From positions 1-37,939 of the forward strand of contig WRBI01000027.1 in NCBI GenBank assembly GCA_009784625.1: a stretch of 37,939 nucleotides of DNA. The letters are read 5' to 3'. Below, piece after piece: positions 1-8,251 of the stretch. The notes beneath the pieces were generated by a model. The model saw only the letters and a program-made list of their open reading frames with translations, made no database searches and was not told where the DNA came from. How positions within the stretch are numbered: the first letter of the stretch is position 1; each line of letters begins with the position of its first letter. The position numbers and the translations under genes were made by a program. Source of the stretch: Oscillospiraceae bacterium. Lineage in GTDB: Bacteria > Bacillota > Clostridia > Oscillospirales > Ruminococcaceae.

Positions 1-89
1 ATTTTGAGCCTTACTTCGTTGTCGTTACAAAGTACTGACGATGAGCGCCCATACAGCGAAGAGTCTCAGCGGAATACATATAGTATTCC
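1..89 (-). repeat. Inverted copy of a dispersed repeat, left edge
   Basis: These 89 bases are the reverse complement of 37817-37905 with only two mismatches. The inner end (71-89) is itself a short palindrome, GGAATAC and GTATTCC separated by ATATA, so it can form a small hairpin. The repeat probably continues to the left of the window. Short ORFs can be read through it on both strands, but none has a convincing ribosome-binding site, and I treat the segment as non-coding. Such near-identity between the two edges suggests a multi-copy element that stopped assembly; that part is inference. Confidence 0.85.
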
Positions 90-110
90 TTCCTCCTCCG
101 CCTTGAAATG

Positions 111-153
111 CTCGAAAATTCACCCAAAATCCGTGCATTCCCATTTGTGTCAA
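111..153 (+). repeat. Partial, diverged direct copy of the edge repeat
   Basis: This stretch aligns with 37898-37939 at the right edge with roughly three quarters identity and two one-base gaps. Both contain AAAATTCACC and end in TTTGTGTCAAC. It therefore resembles the distal part of the same repeat, in the orientation opposite to 1-89. Two repeat pieces thus lie head to head within 155 bases. From 154 to 260 I see no gene or clear structure. Confidence 0.5.
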
Positions 154-260
154 CACACCCTGGAAAACCGCAAAACTCTCTTAAACGCGACCCGGACATT
201 TTTGTGCGCCCACACCATACTGTCGATAATCTCAGATTTGTTGCGCAAATAGCTTTGCCC

Positions 261-289
261 TTGATTTATAGGTGCCGCTGTGTTAATAT
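261..289 (+). promoter_or_regulatory. Probable promoter of the chemoreceptor gene
   Basis: TTGATT at 261-266 and TAATAT at 284-289 are separated by 17 bases, a good sigma-A spacing. The element lies 74 bases upstream of the ATG at 363. Confidence 0.5.
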
Positions 290-362
290 TTTGTAGGTAA
301 CCATGGTGGTTTAAAAACAACATAAAGGCATAACTGTGTATATGAAAAAAGAGGTGTCCGGG

Positions 363-1985
363 ATGAAAAAGCTGTTCGCATTCAAAAAGATGTCCGCCAA
401 GATATCATTTGTGGTCGCGGCCGCTGTCGTGCTTGTTGGCGGCAGCGCCTGCGCATATATGCAAACCCGCATCATCGAAGAAATTGACAACAATGCAAGG
501 CTGTACGTCCGCTACCGGCTTCGGGAAGAATCAAACACGATTGACAACGCCATCCTCGAGGGTTTAGGGGACAGCCAAATCCAAGCGATTGTGGACGGGG
601 TACAGCTATATCAGACAGGCGGCGCGATTATGGCAGACAGCGCCGGCAGGCTGATCGGCGCCGGCGCCCTGGCCCAAATGCTCACAGCCGGTGAACAGGC
701 CACCTTATTTAGCCTTGCGCGCGAAAGCCAAAACCAGGCATTTGATATCCGCTTGGGCGGCGCCAATTTCACATCGGCGCAAGCCGGGCTGGTGAACGGA
801 TATTCCCTGTTTATTTTTGCGCCGAGAAATGAGGTTATGGCTGACGTTTACGCATCACTGACCAGATTCGCGGTTATCTTTATCGTTGTTGTGGCCATTG
901 TGGTTTTGGTGAGCCGAAAGATCGGGAAGTCGATGGCGGCGCCCCTCATTCCGCTCAATGCCTTTATAGCAAGGGCGGGGAACATCGGCGATATCTCGCT
1001 GAGCGAAGAGGAGCGCGCGGAGATTTTGCACTACGCGCAATCAGAAGACGAGATCGGTCAGGTAATGGGCGCGACCGCCATACTCGTCGACCATCTGTTG
1101 GAGGTGACCGAAAAGCTGGAGGAGGTCGCGGGCGGCAACCTGGCCGTCGCCGTCAAACCATTGGGTGAGAAGGATGTTATGGGTACCTCGCTCAAAGAAA
1201 TGGTCGACCACTTAAGTGAGATGTTCGCCGATATCAATGACGCTTCCGGGCGGGTATCGGAGGGCTCAAGTCAGATTGCGGACGGCGCGCAGACGCTGGC
1301 ACAAGGCTCGACCGAACAGGCCGCCACCATCCAGCAGCTTTCGGCCTCAGCGGTGGAAATCTCTGAGAAAACAAAAAACAACGCGCAGATGGCGGGCCGG
1401 GCTGCCGAGCTTGCTTTTATCATCAAAGGCAACGCGGAAAAAGGCAGCAGGCAGATGGACGAAATGGTCGGTGCAGTGGGCGAAATCAGCCAGGCCAGCC
1501 AGAGTATCGGCAAAGTGATCAAAGTGATTGACGACATTGCTTTCCAAACCAACATACTGGCGCTCAACGCCGCGGTCGAGGCCGCGCGGGCCGGCCAGCA
1601 CGGCAAAGGGTTCGCGGTTGTGGCCGATGAAGTGCGTGCTTTGGCTGCCAAGAGCGCTGAAGCCGCCAAAGACACCGGTGCGCTCATCTCCAATTCGATG
1701 GAAAAAGCCGAGCAGGGTGCGCTGATTGCCAAAGACACTGCCGAAAGCCTGGCTGAAATTGTTTTGGGTATAGGCGAAAGCAATGTGATCATCGAAGAAA
1801 TAGCGGATGTATCGCAGTCGCAGACAACAAGTGTTGCGCAAATTAATGCCGGGATCGAGCAGGTCGCCATTGTCGTACAGCAAAACAGCGCCGCCGCTGA
1901 GCAAAGTGCGGCGACCGCCCAGGAGCTGCGTGAACAAGCGGCCATGCTTGCACACTTGATTGACAAGTTCAAACTGAAAGTTTAG
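363..1985 (+). CDS. Methyl-accepting chemotaxis protein
   Basis: Transmembrane chemoreceptor that relays an extracellular signal to a CheA/CheW array. The 540-residue protein has a first membrane helix at about residues 12-32, an extracellular domain of about 135 residues, a second helix at about 167-184, a HAMP-like region to about 265, and a long cytoplasmic coiled coil. The signature hairpin tip is at about 389-430 ([20 protein letters not shown], then [13 protein letters not shown]). The ATG at 363 is preferred because AGAGGTG sits 6 bases upstream; GTG 336 and ATG 342 are in-frame alternatives without such a site. The extracellular domain is short and no ligand can be assigned. It stands alone, without chemotaxis or flagellar genes nearby. 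Confidence 0.95.
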   Translation: MKKLFAFKKMSAKISFVVAAAVVLVGGSACAYMQTRIIEEIDNNARLYVRYRLREESNTIDNAILEGLGDSQIQAIVDGVQLYQTGGAIMADSAGRLIGAGALAQMLTAGEQATLFSLARESQNQAFDIRLGGANFTSAQAGLVNGYSLFIFAPRNEVMADVYASLTRFAVIFIVVVAIVVLVSRKIGKSMAAPLIPLNAFIARAGNIGDISLSEEERAEILHYAQSEDEIGQVMGATAILVDHLLEVTEKLEEVAGGNLAVAVKPLGEKDVMGTSLKEMVDHLSEMFADINDASGRVSEGSSQIADGAQTLAQGSTEQAATIQQLSASAVEISEKTKNNAQMAGRAAELAFIIKGNAEKGSRQMDEMVGAVGEISQASQSIGKVIKVIDDIAFQTNILALNAAVEAARAGQHGKGFAVVADEVRALAAKSAEAAKDTGALISNSMEKAEQGALIAKDTAESLAEIVLGIGESNVIIEEIADVSQSQTTSVAQINAGIEQVAIVVQQNSAAAEQSAATAQELREQAAMLAHLIDKFKLKV

Positions 1986-2052
1986 GGTCAGTGATAAAAA
2001 TACCTTAACTAAGCCGAAAAGGCTGCTGGCGCAACGCAGAAAGGGCAAACGC

Positions 2053-3165
2053 TTGAGCAACACAACCGGCCGCGCGACAAAAGACATGATTCTCGCGCAA
2101 TATAAAAAGTATCCGCTGTCTCAGGTTTCGGATATACTGAAGCTGCTTTATCAGAGTGAGTTTGGGTGTGGACATATGGTTACCGACCCGGCAGACAGCT
2201 TGTGTTTGATTCGCGAGGAGACTGACCGGCTGCCCGAACCCGCGCTGGACGGGGCGGTGTTCGAAACGATCGGCAGTGGTTATTGCAGACTCTACCTGCG
2301 GGCGCTGCGGAGGGATTTGCTCACGTCCGAAACACTCTGCGCGTTCCTTGTATACACAGCCGGCCAGCCGGCCGGTGAGGCCGCCGGCTTCGAGCAAAAA
2401 GCGGCGGCATTCATCGCGCTCTGTGAAGATAAAAGCCTTCCGTTTGACGCCGGTGAGGTTTATAACGCCATTGACAAGCTCCGCGCGGATGGTTACCCGC
2501 CATTCCGGCACAGTGCGCAATACCGCGCGGCTTACTCGCCCGCCTACCGGGTGGTGCGCCGGGAGCTCTGTGACTTTCTTCCGCTCTTTGGCGCGATTGA
2601 CGCGCTTATTCGGAAAGGCAAACCGGTCACCGTTGCCGTCGACGGGGGCAGCGGGGCGGGGAAGTCCACGTTGGCCGCATTGCTGAAATCCATTTATGGC
2701 TGCAACGTATTTTCAATGGACCACTTCTTTCTTCGGCCGGAACAGAGGACATCCAAGCGCTTGGGTGAGGTGGGCGGCAACATTGATTATGAGCGGTTTA
2801 GCGGGGAAGTTTTAACGCCGCTAAAAGCCGGGGAAACATTCTTTTATCGCCCTTACGACTGCCGTACAGGTGCGCTTTCCGAGCCGATAGCGGTTAACCC
2901 GCACCCTCTCAACGTTGTTGAAGGCGTTTACAGTCAACACCCGCATTTTGGCGACTACTGTGACCTCAAAGTTTTTTTGGCTATTTCGAAACCCGAACAG
3001 CGCCGGCGACTCCTTGCGCGCAACCCGCAGTTGTATGACCGGTTTGTCGGCGAGTGGGTCCCAAAAGAAGACGGGTACTTCGATCATTTCGGGATCGCCG
3101 ACCGGTGCGATCTGATTTTCAACACCGGTGAACAGGAGGGGTGCTGTGAAAGTTGTAGTGATTGA
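2053..3165 (+). CDS. Uridine-kinase-like P-loop protein with extra N-terminal domain
   Basis: Predicted nucleoside or small-molecule kinase. The C-terminal half carries a Walker A motif (GGSGAGKS, about residues 198-205) and the uridine kinase/PRK-like order: SMDHFF soon after the P-loop, IDYERF, a YRPYDCRTG loop and an NVVEGVYS strand. The first 185 residues form a separate helical region (YKKYPLSQVSDILKLLYQSE, FGCGHMV) that I do not recognise by name. The start is TTG with AGAAAGGG about 8 bases upstream; ATG 2086 is a possible alternative. The end overlaps the next gene by 20 bases, so the two are likely co-translated. The substrate is unknown. Confidence 0.8.
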   Translation: MSNTTGRATKDMILAQYKKYPLSQVSDILKLLYQSEFGCGHMVTDPADSLCLIREETDRLPEPALDGAVFETIGSGYCRLYLRALRRDLLTSETLCAFLVYTAGQPAGEAAGFEQKAAAFIALCEDKSLPFDAGEVYNAIDKLRADGYPPFRHSAQYRAAYSPAYRVVRRELCDFLPLFGAIDALIRKGKPVTVAVDGGSGAGKSTLAALLKSIYGCNVFSMDHFFLRPEQRTSKRLGEVGGNIDYERFSGEVLTPLKAGETFFYRPYDCRTGALSEPIAVNPHPLNVVEGVYSQHPHFGDYCDLKVFLAISKPEQRRRLLARNPQLYDRFVGEWVPKEDGYFDHFGIADRCDLIFNTGEQEGCCESCSD

Positions 3166-3556
3166 CGGCCAGGGCGGAAAGATGGGGCAGATGCTCATTG
3201 AGCGCATTAAGGGCGCGGACATCCCCTGTGAGCTGACTTGTGTGGGCACAAACAGCATTGCGACTTCGGCTATGCTCAAAGCGGGGGCGGGGGCAGGCGC
3301 GACCGGTGAGAACCCGGTCATTCTGGCCGGCCGGGAGGCCGATGTAATCATCGGTCCGATCGGGATCATTTCGGCCGATTCACTTTTGGGCGAGGTCACC
3401 CCGGCCATGGCGGTAGCGGTCGGGCAGAGCCGGGCCAAAAAACTGTTATTGCCGATCAACCTTTGCAACAATATCATTGTCGGCGCAGGCTCGCTTTCCA
3501 TGACCAGGCTGATTGGCGAAGCGGTAGACGAGCTTATTAAGATGGCGCAAAAATAG
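3146..3556 (+). CDS. DUF3842-family protein
   Basis: Small protein of 136 residues opening with a Rossmann-like beta-alpha turn (VVIDGQGGKMGQ). It continues with glycine-rich segments (KAGAGAGATGENPV, DVIIGPIGIISADSLLGEVT) and ends with an LLPINLCNN and GAGSLSMTRLI stretch. I recognise this as the DUF3842 type found in Clostridia; no function is established. GTG 3146 is chosen because AGGAGG lies 6 bases before it, although the frame is open from 3128. A GCCGGC-CCAA-GCCGGC hairpin begins at the stop codon but has no T tract. Confidence 0.85.
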   Translation: MKVVVIDGQGGKMGQMLIERIKGADIPCELTCVGTNSIATSAMLKAGAGAGATGENPVILAGREADVIIGPIGIISADSLLGEVTPAMAVAVGQSRAKKLLLPINLCNNIIVGAGSLSMTRLIGEAVDELIKMAQK

Positions 3557-3653
3557 CCGGCCCAAGCCGGCATTGCCAAATATACATTACAATCATAATC
3601 GCATCACGAAGGTGCGGCTCCCGTTCAAGGCGGAATACCAAAAGGGAGAATTT

Positions 3654-4232
3654 ATGATGAACACAACAAACGCAAGTACGAAAAACAAATCAGTGCGCAA
3701 GCTGGCGGCCGCGGGGGTCTGCCTTGCACTGTGTATGCTTCTGCCCTTCCTGACCGGCCAGATCCCGCAGATCGGGGCCGCACTCTCGCCCATGCATATC
3801 CCGGTGTTTCTTAGCGGATTTATAGCCGGGCCGTTTTACGCCGCCATTGTCGGGCTTATCGCGCCGCTGCTGCGCTTTGCGCTGTTTGGTATGCCGCCCA
3901 TCATGCCGATCGGGGTCGCCATGAGCTTTGAGCTGGCGGTTTACGGCTTTGTGTCCGGCTGGCTATACAGGGCGCTGCCCAAGCGGACGGGATACATCTA
4001 CCTGTCGCTGATCGGCGCGATGTTCTTTGGCCGGATTGTCTGGGGGGGCGCCCGCTATCTGCTGAGCGGGGTAACCGGGCTGCCATTTACTTTTGAGTTG
4101 TTTATGGCGGGCGCGTTTATCAATGCGGTTCCGGGGATTATCCTGCACATCGTGCTGATTCCGGTCATCGTGATGGCTTTAAAGCGGGCGGACTTTTTGC
4201 CCACGGACAGCAAATCGCTGAGCGGAATGTAG
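3654..4232 (+). CDS. ECF transporter S component (substrate-binding membrane subunit)
   Basis: Integral membrane protein of 192 residues that would capture a vitamin or similar micronutrient and work with the shared EcfA/EcfA'/EcfT module, which is not in this window. About five or six hydrophobic segments follow a short polar N-terminus. The run LPFLTGQIPQIGAALSPMH followed by IPVFLSGFIAGPFYA and a FALFGMPP loop is typical of S components in Clostridia. AAAGGGAG precedes the ATG pair at 3654/3657. The 97-base leader contains no riboswitch that I can recognise, so the substrate cannot be assigned. A bidirectional terminator follows at 4262. Confidence 0.88.
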   Translation: MMNTTNASTKNKSVRKLAAAGVCLALCMLLPFLTGQIPQIGAALSPMHIPVFLSGFIAGPFYAAIVGLIAPLLRFALFGMPPIMPIGVAMSFELAVYGFVSGWLYRALPKRTGYIYLSLIGAMFFGRIVWGGARYLLSGVTGLPFTFELFMAGAFINAVPGIILHIVLIPVIVMALKRADFLPTDSKSLSGM

Positions 4233-4261
4233 CCGGACAGCGCGTATCTGATATTAAAAAA

Positions 4262-4295
4262 GGCGGCAGTGTGCGTGTTTGACGCCACTGCCGCC
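4262..4295. terminator. Bidirectional rho-independent terminator
   Basis: A perfect 10-bp stem (GGCGGCAGTG with CACTGCCGCC) lies between the convergent ECF and Dph6-like genes. On the minus strand it is followed by seven Ts (complement of 4255-4261), so it mainly ends the cobalamin operon; on the plus strand only TTT follows. Confidence 0.85.
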
Positions 4296-4299
4296 TTTG

Positions 4300-4947
4300 C
4301 TATTCTTTAACCGGCAACAGTGCGTACTCGTCGTGCATAACTTTTTCGCCGAAAGCAAATTGCACCGGCGGCCTGAAAATCGGCCCGGCTGAGACAAATG
4401 TGTGGTATTCGCCGTTCTCGCCGCAGATATCCGCTCCGGTTTCGGCGATCTGGCCGACAATCTCTTTGGTCAGCTGCCGGCCGAGAAAGTCATCGCTCAG
4501 CCGCTTGGTGTCCACAACCACAATGTTGGCGACAAAGCCGGCGTCGATGAATTCGTGTACCAGTGATTCCCGGCTTTCCCCCCAAAGTGGGTAGAGTGGA
4601 TCGATCTCGACGGCTTGACAGCGCTCGCGGCCCCAGGCGCGGTGATCTTCAATATCGATGTCGCCGAATACACAGGCTGTTGCGCCCAGCCCTTTGGCGT
4701 GGAGCAGCGCGTTTTCGAAGCACTGTGCGTAGTTGTCAATCGTCGGTTTGGCCAAAAAAATGGGAATGTCAAGGGAGCGCGCGATGCGCTTTAACACCGG
4801 TTCGGACAGGCCGTGGAAAAGTGATCTGTCCCGGTCTGCGCTGTAAGTGGTGATCAGCGTGACCGGCTCGAATCCTTGCGAAATAGCGCGGTAAAGAGCC
4901 AGTGCGCTCTCTTTGCCGCCGCTGTATGAGATTGCGATTTTGCGCAT
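4300..4947 (-). CDS. Dph6-like ATP pyrophosphatase (diphthine-ammonia ligase family)
   Basis: PP-loop ATPase of 215 residues with the signature SYSGGKES at residues 7-14, followed by family-typical blocks (LITTYS, LFHGL near residue 45, VFGDIDIEDHR, ADICGENGEYHTFV). In archaea and eukaryotes, relatives amidate diphthine on elongation factor 2. Bacteria lack diphthamide, so the bacterial members must do something else, and the corrin or nucleotide context here suggests amidation or adenylation in cobamide metabolism (inference). GGGAGG precedes the ATG. It is the last gene of the cobalamin operon, 55 bases after the BtuF-like gene. Confidence 0.85.
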   Translation of the reverse strand: MRKIAISYSGGKESALALYRAISQGFEPVTLITTYSADRDRSLFHGLSEPVLKRIARSLDIPIFLAKPTIDNYAQCFENALLHAKGLGATACVFGDIDIEDHRAWGRERCQAVEIDPLYPLWGESRESLVHEFIDAGFVANIVVVDTKRLSDDFLGRQLTKEIVGQIAETGADICGENGEYHTFVSAGPIFRPPVQFAFGEKVMHDEYALLPVKE

Positions 4948-5002
4948 CGTTTTTCCTCCCTGTTGTTATGCCGGCGATATTCTCCCCTGCCATCGAGCGA
5001 TA

Positions 5003-5968
5003 TTATCCGAAATATTCAGGATAGACGGCCTGCGCGATCTGCTGTAAAGCGATGACAATGTTGTGGCTTGGCCGGTTGCTCGAATCGGTGTCGATGGAGA
5101 ACACGCTGCCGTTTGCCACCGCAGTCATTCCGCCCCAGCCCGGCCTGGAAAGTATCTCACCTACGGGATCGTCGAGATAGCCAACCGAAGTCAGGATTAC
5201 ATCGGGGTCGGCGGCTGGAACAACCTCATCCGAGACCGATATCCAGCTGTCCTGATCGGCGAAAATGTTTTCGGCGCCCACCAGCTCAATCATCTCGTGC
5301 AGGAAGACGCCCCGGCCAAAACTGACCATATGTGGTGCGGCCGACAGTTCAAAGTAGACTCGCCGCCGCTCGGTGATGGCCTGGGAAATCTGTCGGACGC
5401 GCTCAATTTCGGTTTCCATTTCCGCGATAATTGCAAGGCCGGCCGGCTGTGCGTCCATCACGTCGGCCATAAAGAGGATATCTTCCATGATTGCCGCAAT
5501 GCTTGCACTTGAGGGCATGTATATGACGGATATCCCCGCGTCTGTAACCAGGCGCAGCGGATCCTGATCACCGCTCAATCTGGACATACCGGTCACAAAC
5601 ACGATGTCCGGCTGGGCGTTCACAATGAATTCCAGATCAAGCGCCATCATGTCAAGCACCGAGATGCCGGGATGTATCCCTTCAATGTCTTCAGAAAACA
5701 TGTCGGTGGCGATGATTAGGTCACCAAAACCCAAAGCCACAAGAACTTCGGTATTGGATGGCCCGATAGATATGATGGCATCGATTTGCTCAGGCAGGGT
5801 GATCGGAAAGCCCTCCCGGTCGGTCTCGACCCTCTGGCTGGGGGCGGGCAGATCCGCGGTGGCCACGGGTTCAGTCTCAGGTGTGGGCGTGGCCGGCTGT
5901 GCCGCGCAGGATGTCAGCACCGCGACTATCATCACAAGGCAAAGCCATATACCAATCGTTTTTCGCAT
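5003..5968 (-). CDS. BtuF-like ABC transporter substrate-binding lipoprotein
   Basis: Extracellular lipoprotein of 321 residues with an LTSC lipobox at residues 18-21 and a Pro/Thr-rich linker. It then has the bilobal periplasmic-binding fold of the cobalamin/siderophore class (IISIGPSNTEVLVALGFGDLIIATD, PDIVFVTG, FGRGVFLHEMIELVGAENIF). The operon makes a corrinoid such as cobalamin or cobinamide the likely ligand; an iron chelate is the alternative. The ribosome-binding site (GGAGGAAG) lies inside the last codons of the preceding phosphatase gene, and the ATG directly follows that gene's stop. No BtuC permease or BtuD ATPase is encoded here. Confidence 0.85.
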   Translation of the reverse strand: MRKTIGIWLCLVMIVAVLTSCAAQPATPTPETEPVATADLPAPSQRVETDREGFPITLPEQIDAIISIGPSNTEVLVALGFGDLIIATDMFSEDIEGIHPGISVLDMMALDLEFIVNAQPDIVFVTGMSRLSGDQDPLRLVTDAGISVIYMPSSASIAAIMEDILFMADVMDAQPAGLAIIAEMETEIERVRQISQAITERRRVYFELSAAPHMVSFGRGVFLHEMIELVGAENIFADQDSWISVSDEVVPAADPDVILTSVGYLDDPVGEILSRPGWGGMTAVANGSVFSIDTDSSNRPSHNIVIALQQIAQAVYPEYFG

Positions 5969-6562
5969 TTACGCTTCCTCCAATAATTTTGTATACCAAC
6001 AAGAACCTTGTTTGTCATACGTGAGCTTATACCCGTGCCCCGGCGCGAGGTACCAATCGTAAAAGCTTTTTTGCGCGTCCGGGAAGAGATAGTCCATAAT
6101 GCAGGTTATCGAACCGCCGTGACATATGGCCAGAACTGTCTCAACCTCGCGCGATATTTCCACAATCTGTGCGTACCCCGCCAGTACCCGCCGGGCGAAC
6201 TGCTCCCGGCTCTCCCCGCCGGGACAGGCGATGCGCCCGGTCCGGTCACCGATCCAAGCCTGGTAATCGCATCGATTGGTCAGTTGTTCGTGGAGCTGCA
6301 TCTCGAAATCCCCAAAATTGTACTCGGCGAGTTCGGGCAGTATAGTCCGATTCACCTGGCCGTAGATTAAGCTCAGCGTCTGCTCAGCCCGTTTCATCCC
6401 ACTGGTGAAATAAAGGTCGGCGGCCGGCGGATAAACACCCTCTGCCATTAAGTATTTAATGTATGCGACACCGTCATCGGACAGTGGCAGGTCGGTCGCG
6501 CCGCAGTAAAGTTTTTGCTCGGTGGCCGCGGTTTTGCCATGCCGGATCAAGTAAACCACCAT
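5969..6562 (-). CDS. cobC: Histidine phosphatase, probable alpha-ribazole-phosphate phosphatase
   Basis: Phosphoglycerate-mutase-fold phosphatase of 197 residues. The catalytic RHG motif (LIRHGKTA) is near the N-terminus, with a second active-site segment (AICHGGSI) near residue 150 and the intervening FGDFE block. In cobalamin assembly it would dephosphorylate alpha-ribazole phosphate or adenosylcobalamin 5'-phosphate. The role is inferred from the operon; the fold alone also fits generic phosphatases. The frame is open back to 6658, but the ATG at 6562 overlaps the upstream stop (TGATG), indicating translational coupling, and gives the usual family length. Confidence 0.85.
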   Translation of the reverse strand: MVVYLIRHGKTAATEQKLYCGATDLPLSDDGVAYIKYLMAEGVYPPAADLYFTSGMKRAEQTLSLIYGQVNRTILPELAEYNFGDFEMQLHEQLTNRCDYQAWIGDRTGRIACPGGESREQFARRVLAGYAQIVEISREVETVLAICHGGSITCIMDYLFPDAQKSFYDWYLAPGHGYKLTYDKQGSCWYTKLLEEA

Positions 6563-6942
6563 CACTTCACCCGGGTGGGGATAGAGCAAAAGAGCCGAAT
6601 CACCTCGTTGCTTTCCCGGGAGACCAGAGCCATCGCCCGGCCGGTTTCTTCCCGCCATTGCCGCAACTGTGGGTCAACCGGTACCACCCCGCAAGATACG
6701 TCGTCGCAGATGACGATCACATCGCCGCTTTGCTTGATGAATGCATCCACGGCCGATAAGACATCCCGATCTGCGCGGATGAGCGCTAAAATCCACCGGT
6801 CAAATCCACAAACGATCCGCTTGTCCTTTGGGATGCCGGCTTCATCCTCACTGCAATAGTAAACGTCGGACTGCGTCAAGCCAAAGCGCTCCAGCGCGTA
6901 CCCTAGCTTGCCCTGATATACCCCGCCGAAAATCAAAATCAT
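6562..6942 (-). CDS. Short CobU-like protein
   Basis: At 126 residues this is about 50 shorter than a normal CobU. It starts with a degenerate P-loop (FGGVYQGKLGYA) and ends like CobU: GVVPVDP followed by LRQWREETGRAMALVSRESN and VIRLFCSIPTRVK matches the GIVPEN...AGRVNQRLA...GIGVKIK region of the bifunctional adenosylcobinamide kinase/guanylyltransferase. The middle segment that holds the guanylylated histidine is missing. It could complement the full-length CobU homologue at 7695, which has the opposite pattern of motif retention, or be regulatory. The ATG is 5 bases after the cobS stop. Confidence 0.7.
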   Translation of the reverse strand: MILIFGGVYQGKLGYALERFGLTQSDVYYCSEDEAGIPKDKRIVCGFDRWILALIRADRDVLSAVDAFIKQSGDVIVICDDVSCGVVPVDPQLRQWREETGRAMALVSRESNEVIRLFCSIPTRVK

Positions 6943-6946
6943 CTCG

Positions 6947-7708
6947 TCACCACCCTTGTATGAGCGCCAGCGCGATCAGCCCGCACACTTCGCTAATCAC
7001 CTGGCTGTATCCCAGTAAATCCCCTGAAACGCCGCCAAAACTCCGGTAAACCCGCGACATGGCCGCGCAGTAACCCAAGACCACAGCCGCCGCTACAATC
7101 AGGCCGGGTATACCCGCGTAAACAAATGACAGCGCGATCGCTCCCGCGGCAGCCACAAACACAAATACTTTGTGTGAAACACTGACCCCCTGTGCGAGCA
7201 GCGGCCCGTAATTGCTGATGGACAGATGCTTAAGCCCGAAGATGGCCAGTGTTGAACAGCATCTGGCCAGCACCGAAATGGTGACCAGAAGCGCTAAGTA
7301 CCCCCCATTCTCAGCCACTATATACATGGCCGCGAACTGAAACAGAAGCAACACCGCCAGCATAACGACCGCAAACGTGCCCACAAGCGGGTCTTTAAGG
7401 ATGCGCAAACGCTCTTTAAGCGGGCGGCGGGAAAGATGGGCGTCACTTGTGTCCATAAAGCCGTCCAGGTGGATAAACCCGGCGATCAGGAAAGGCGAGA
7501 GCGTGAGCGCCGCCGCTGTGAGCATAAGCGGAATGCCCAGCGCGATCAGCCCCCACGCCGCCAGCCACCAAAGCCCGCCGATTACCCCGCCCACCAGCGG
7601 AAAGCCGGCAACCATCACCGGCAGATATTTTTCATTCCAAAAATGATAGGGGAGGGGGATGGCGGAAAACATCCCGAGTGACATATAGAACCCTTTAAGG
7701 CAGCGCAT
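6947..7708 (-). CDS. cobS: Adenosylcobinamide-GDP ribazoletransferase (cobalamin-5'-phosphate synthase)
   Basis: Polytopic membrane enzyme of 253 residues that joins adenosylcobinamide-GDP to alpha-ribazole (phosphate), the final assembly step. The family signature is visible as GFIHLDGFMDTSDA, followed by RRPLKERLRILKDPLVGTFAVV, with several hydrophobic helices. The frame extends to 7795, but the ATG at 7708 preceded by GGGGGTG gives the expected length and a start residue context (MRCLKGFYMSLGMFSAIPLP) usual for CobS. It overlaps the end of cobU by 14 bases. Confidence 0.95.
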   Translation of the reverse strand: MRCLKGFYMSLGMFSAIPLPYHFWNEKYLPVMVAGFPLVGGVIGGLWWLAAWGLIALGIPLMLTAAALTLSPFLIAGFIHLDGFMDTSDAHLSRRPLKERLRILKDPLVGTFAVVMLAVLLLFQFAAMYIVAENGGYLALLVTISVLARCCSTLAIFGLKHLSISNYGPLLAQGVSVSHKVFVFVAAAGAIALSFVYAGIPGLIVAAAVVLGYCAAMSRVYRSFGGVSGDLLGYSQVISEVCGLIALALIQGW

Positions 7709-8249
7709 CAAACACACCCCCGCCTTTGTGGGCAATGATCTGGGTGTAGGCCGCTTCAAGCACAACCTCGCACCGCCCCGCGGCCAGCCGGTCAAGGCCG
7801 GCCAGAGATTTCCGATAGGCTTCGGTCAGCGGGTCATACTTTATCGCGTCGCTGTAAATATAGTCGGATACAATCACAATCCGCGGGATTTGTTCGATTA
7901 CCTGGCGAAGCCCGCCCGATATCTTTTCGGCCGCGTTTTCACTGATTTCGCCGCCTGCGGTAAACATCTCGTTTGAAAGCAGCGCGGTCAGGCTATCCAG
8001 CAGAAAAGAGCCGACGGTATCGCACTTTTTCAGGATTTCCTCGATGTTTTGCGGCTGTTCAATTGTAACAAACCCCCATCCGCGGCGGTCGGCCCTATGC
8101 CTTGCGATCCGCTCGTCGTCTTCGCTGTCCACCGGCTTCATTGTAGCGATGTAATAAAGCGGCCTGCCGCTCCCCGCCGAATGTTTGGCAAGCCGCTGGG
8201 CGTGGTACGATTTGCCGTTTTTGCAGCCGCCGGAAATGAATACCCGCAT
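7695..8249 (-). CDS. cobU: Adenosylcobinamide kinase / adenosylcobinamide-phosphate guanylyltransferase
   Basis: CobU-family protein of normal length (184 residues). Visible motifs are the P-loop SGGCKNGKS (6-14), the YYIATM strand, and RIARHRADR, where H51 corresponds to the guanylylated histidine of Salmonella CobU. The usual NEVG.GIVPEN block is replaced by SDYIYSDAIKYDP, an unusual substitution. The enzyme would phosphorylate adenosylcobinamide and transfer GMP to it. It begins 2 bases after the cobT stop; GAGG near the cobT end serves as ribosome-binding site. Confidence 0.88.
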   Translation of the reverse strand: MRVFISGGCKNGKSYHAQRLAKHSAGSGRPLYYIATMKPVDSEDDERIARHRADRRGWGFVTIEQPQNIEEILKKCDTVGSFLLDSLTALLSNEMFTAGGEISENAAEKISGGLRQVIEQIPRIVIVSDYIYSDAIKYDPLTEAYRKSLAGLDRLAAGRCEVVLEAAYTQIIAHKGGGVFDALP

Positions 8250-8251
8250 AG

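Noticed and set aside
4-252. Short ORFs on both strands through the left-edge repeat
   Set aside because: No ribosome-binding site, and the frames coincide with a repeat present in inverted form at the other edge; better explained as non-coding repeat DNA.
1271-2087. Long antisense ORFs inside the chemoreceptor gene
   Set aside because: Shadow frames produced by the codon bias of the real gene; no start signals.
3557-3653. Vitamin riboswitch (THF, TPP or preQ1) before the ECF S component
   Set aside because: The leader is under 100 bases and none of the conserved aptamer cores is visible.
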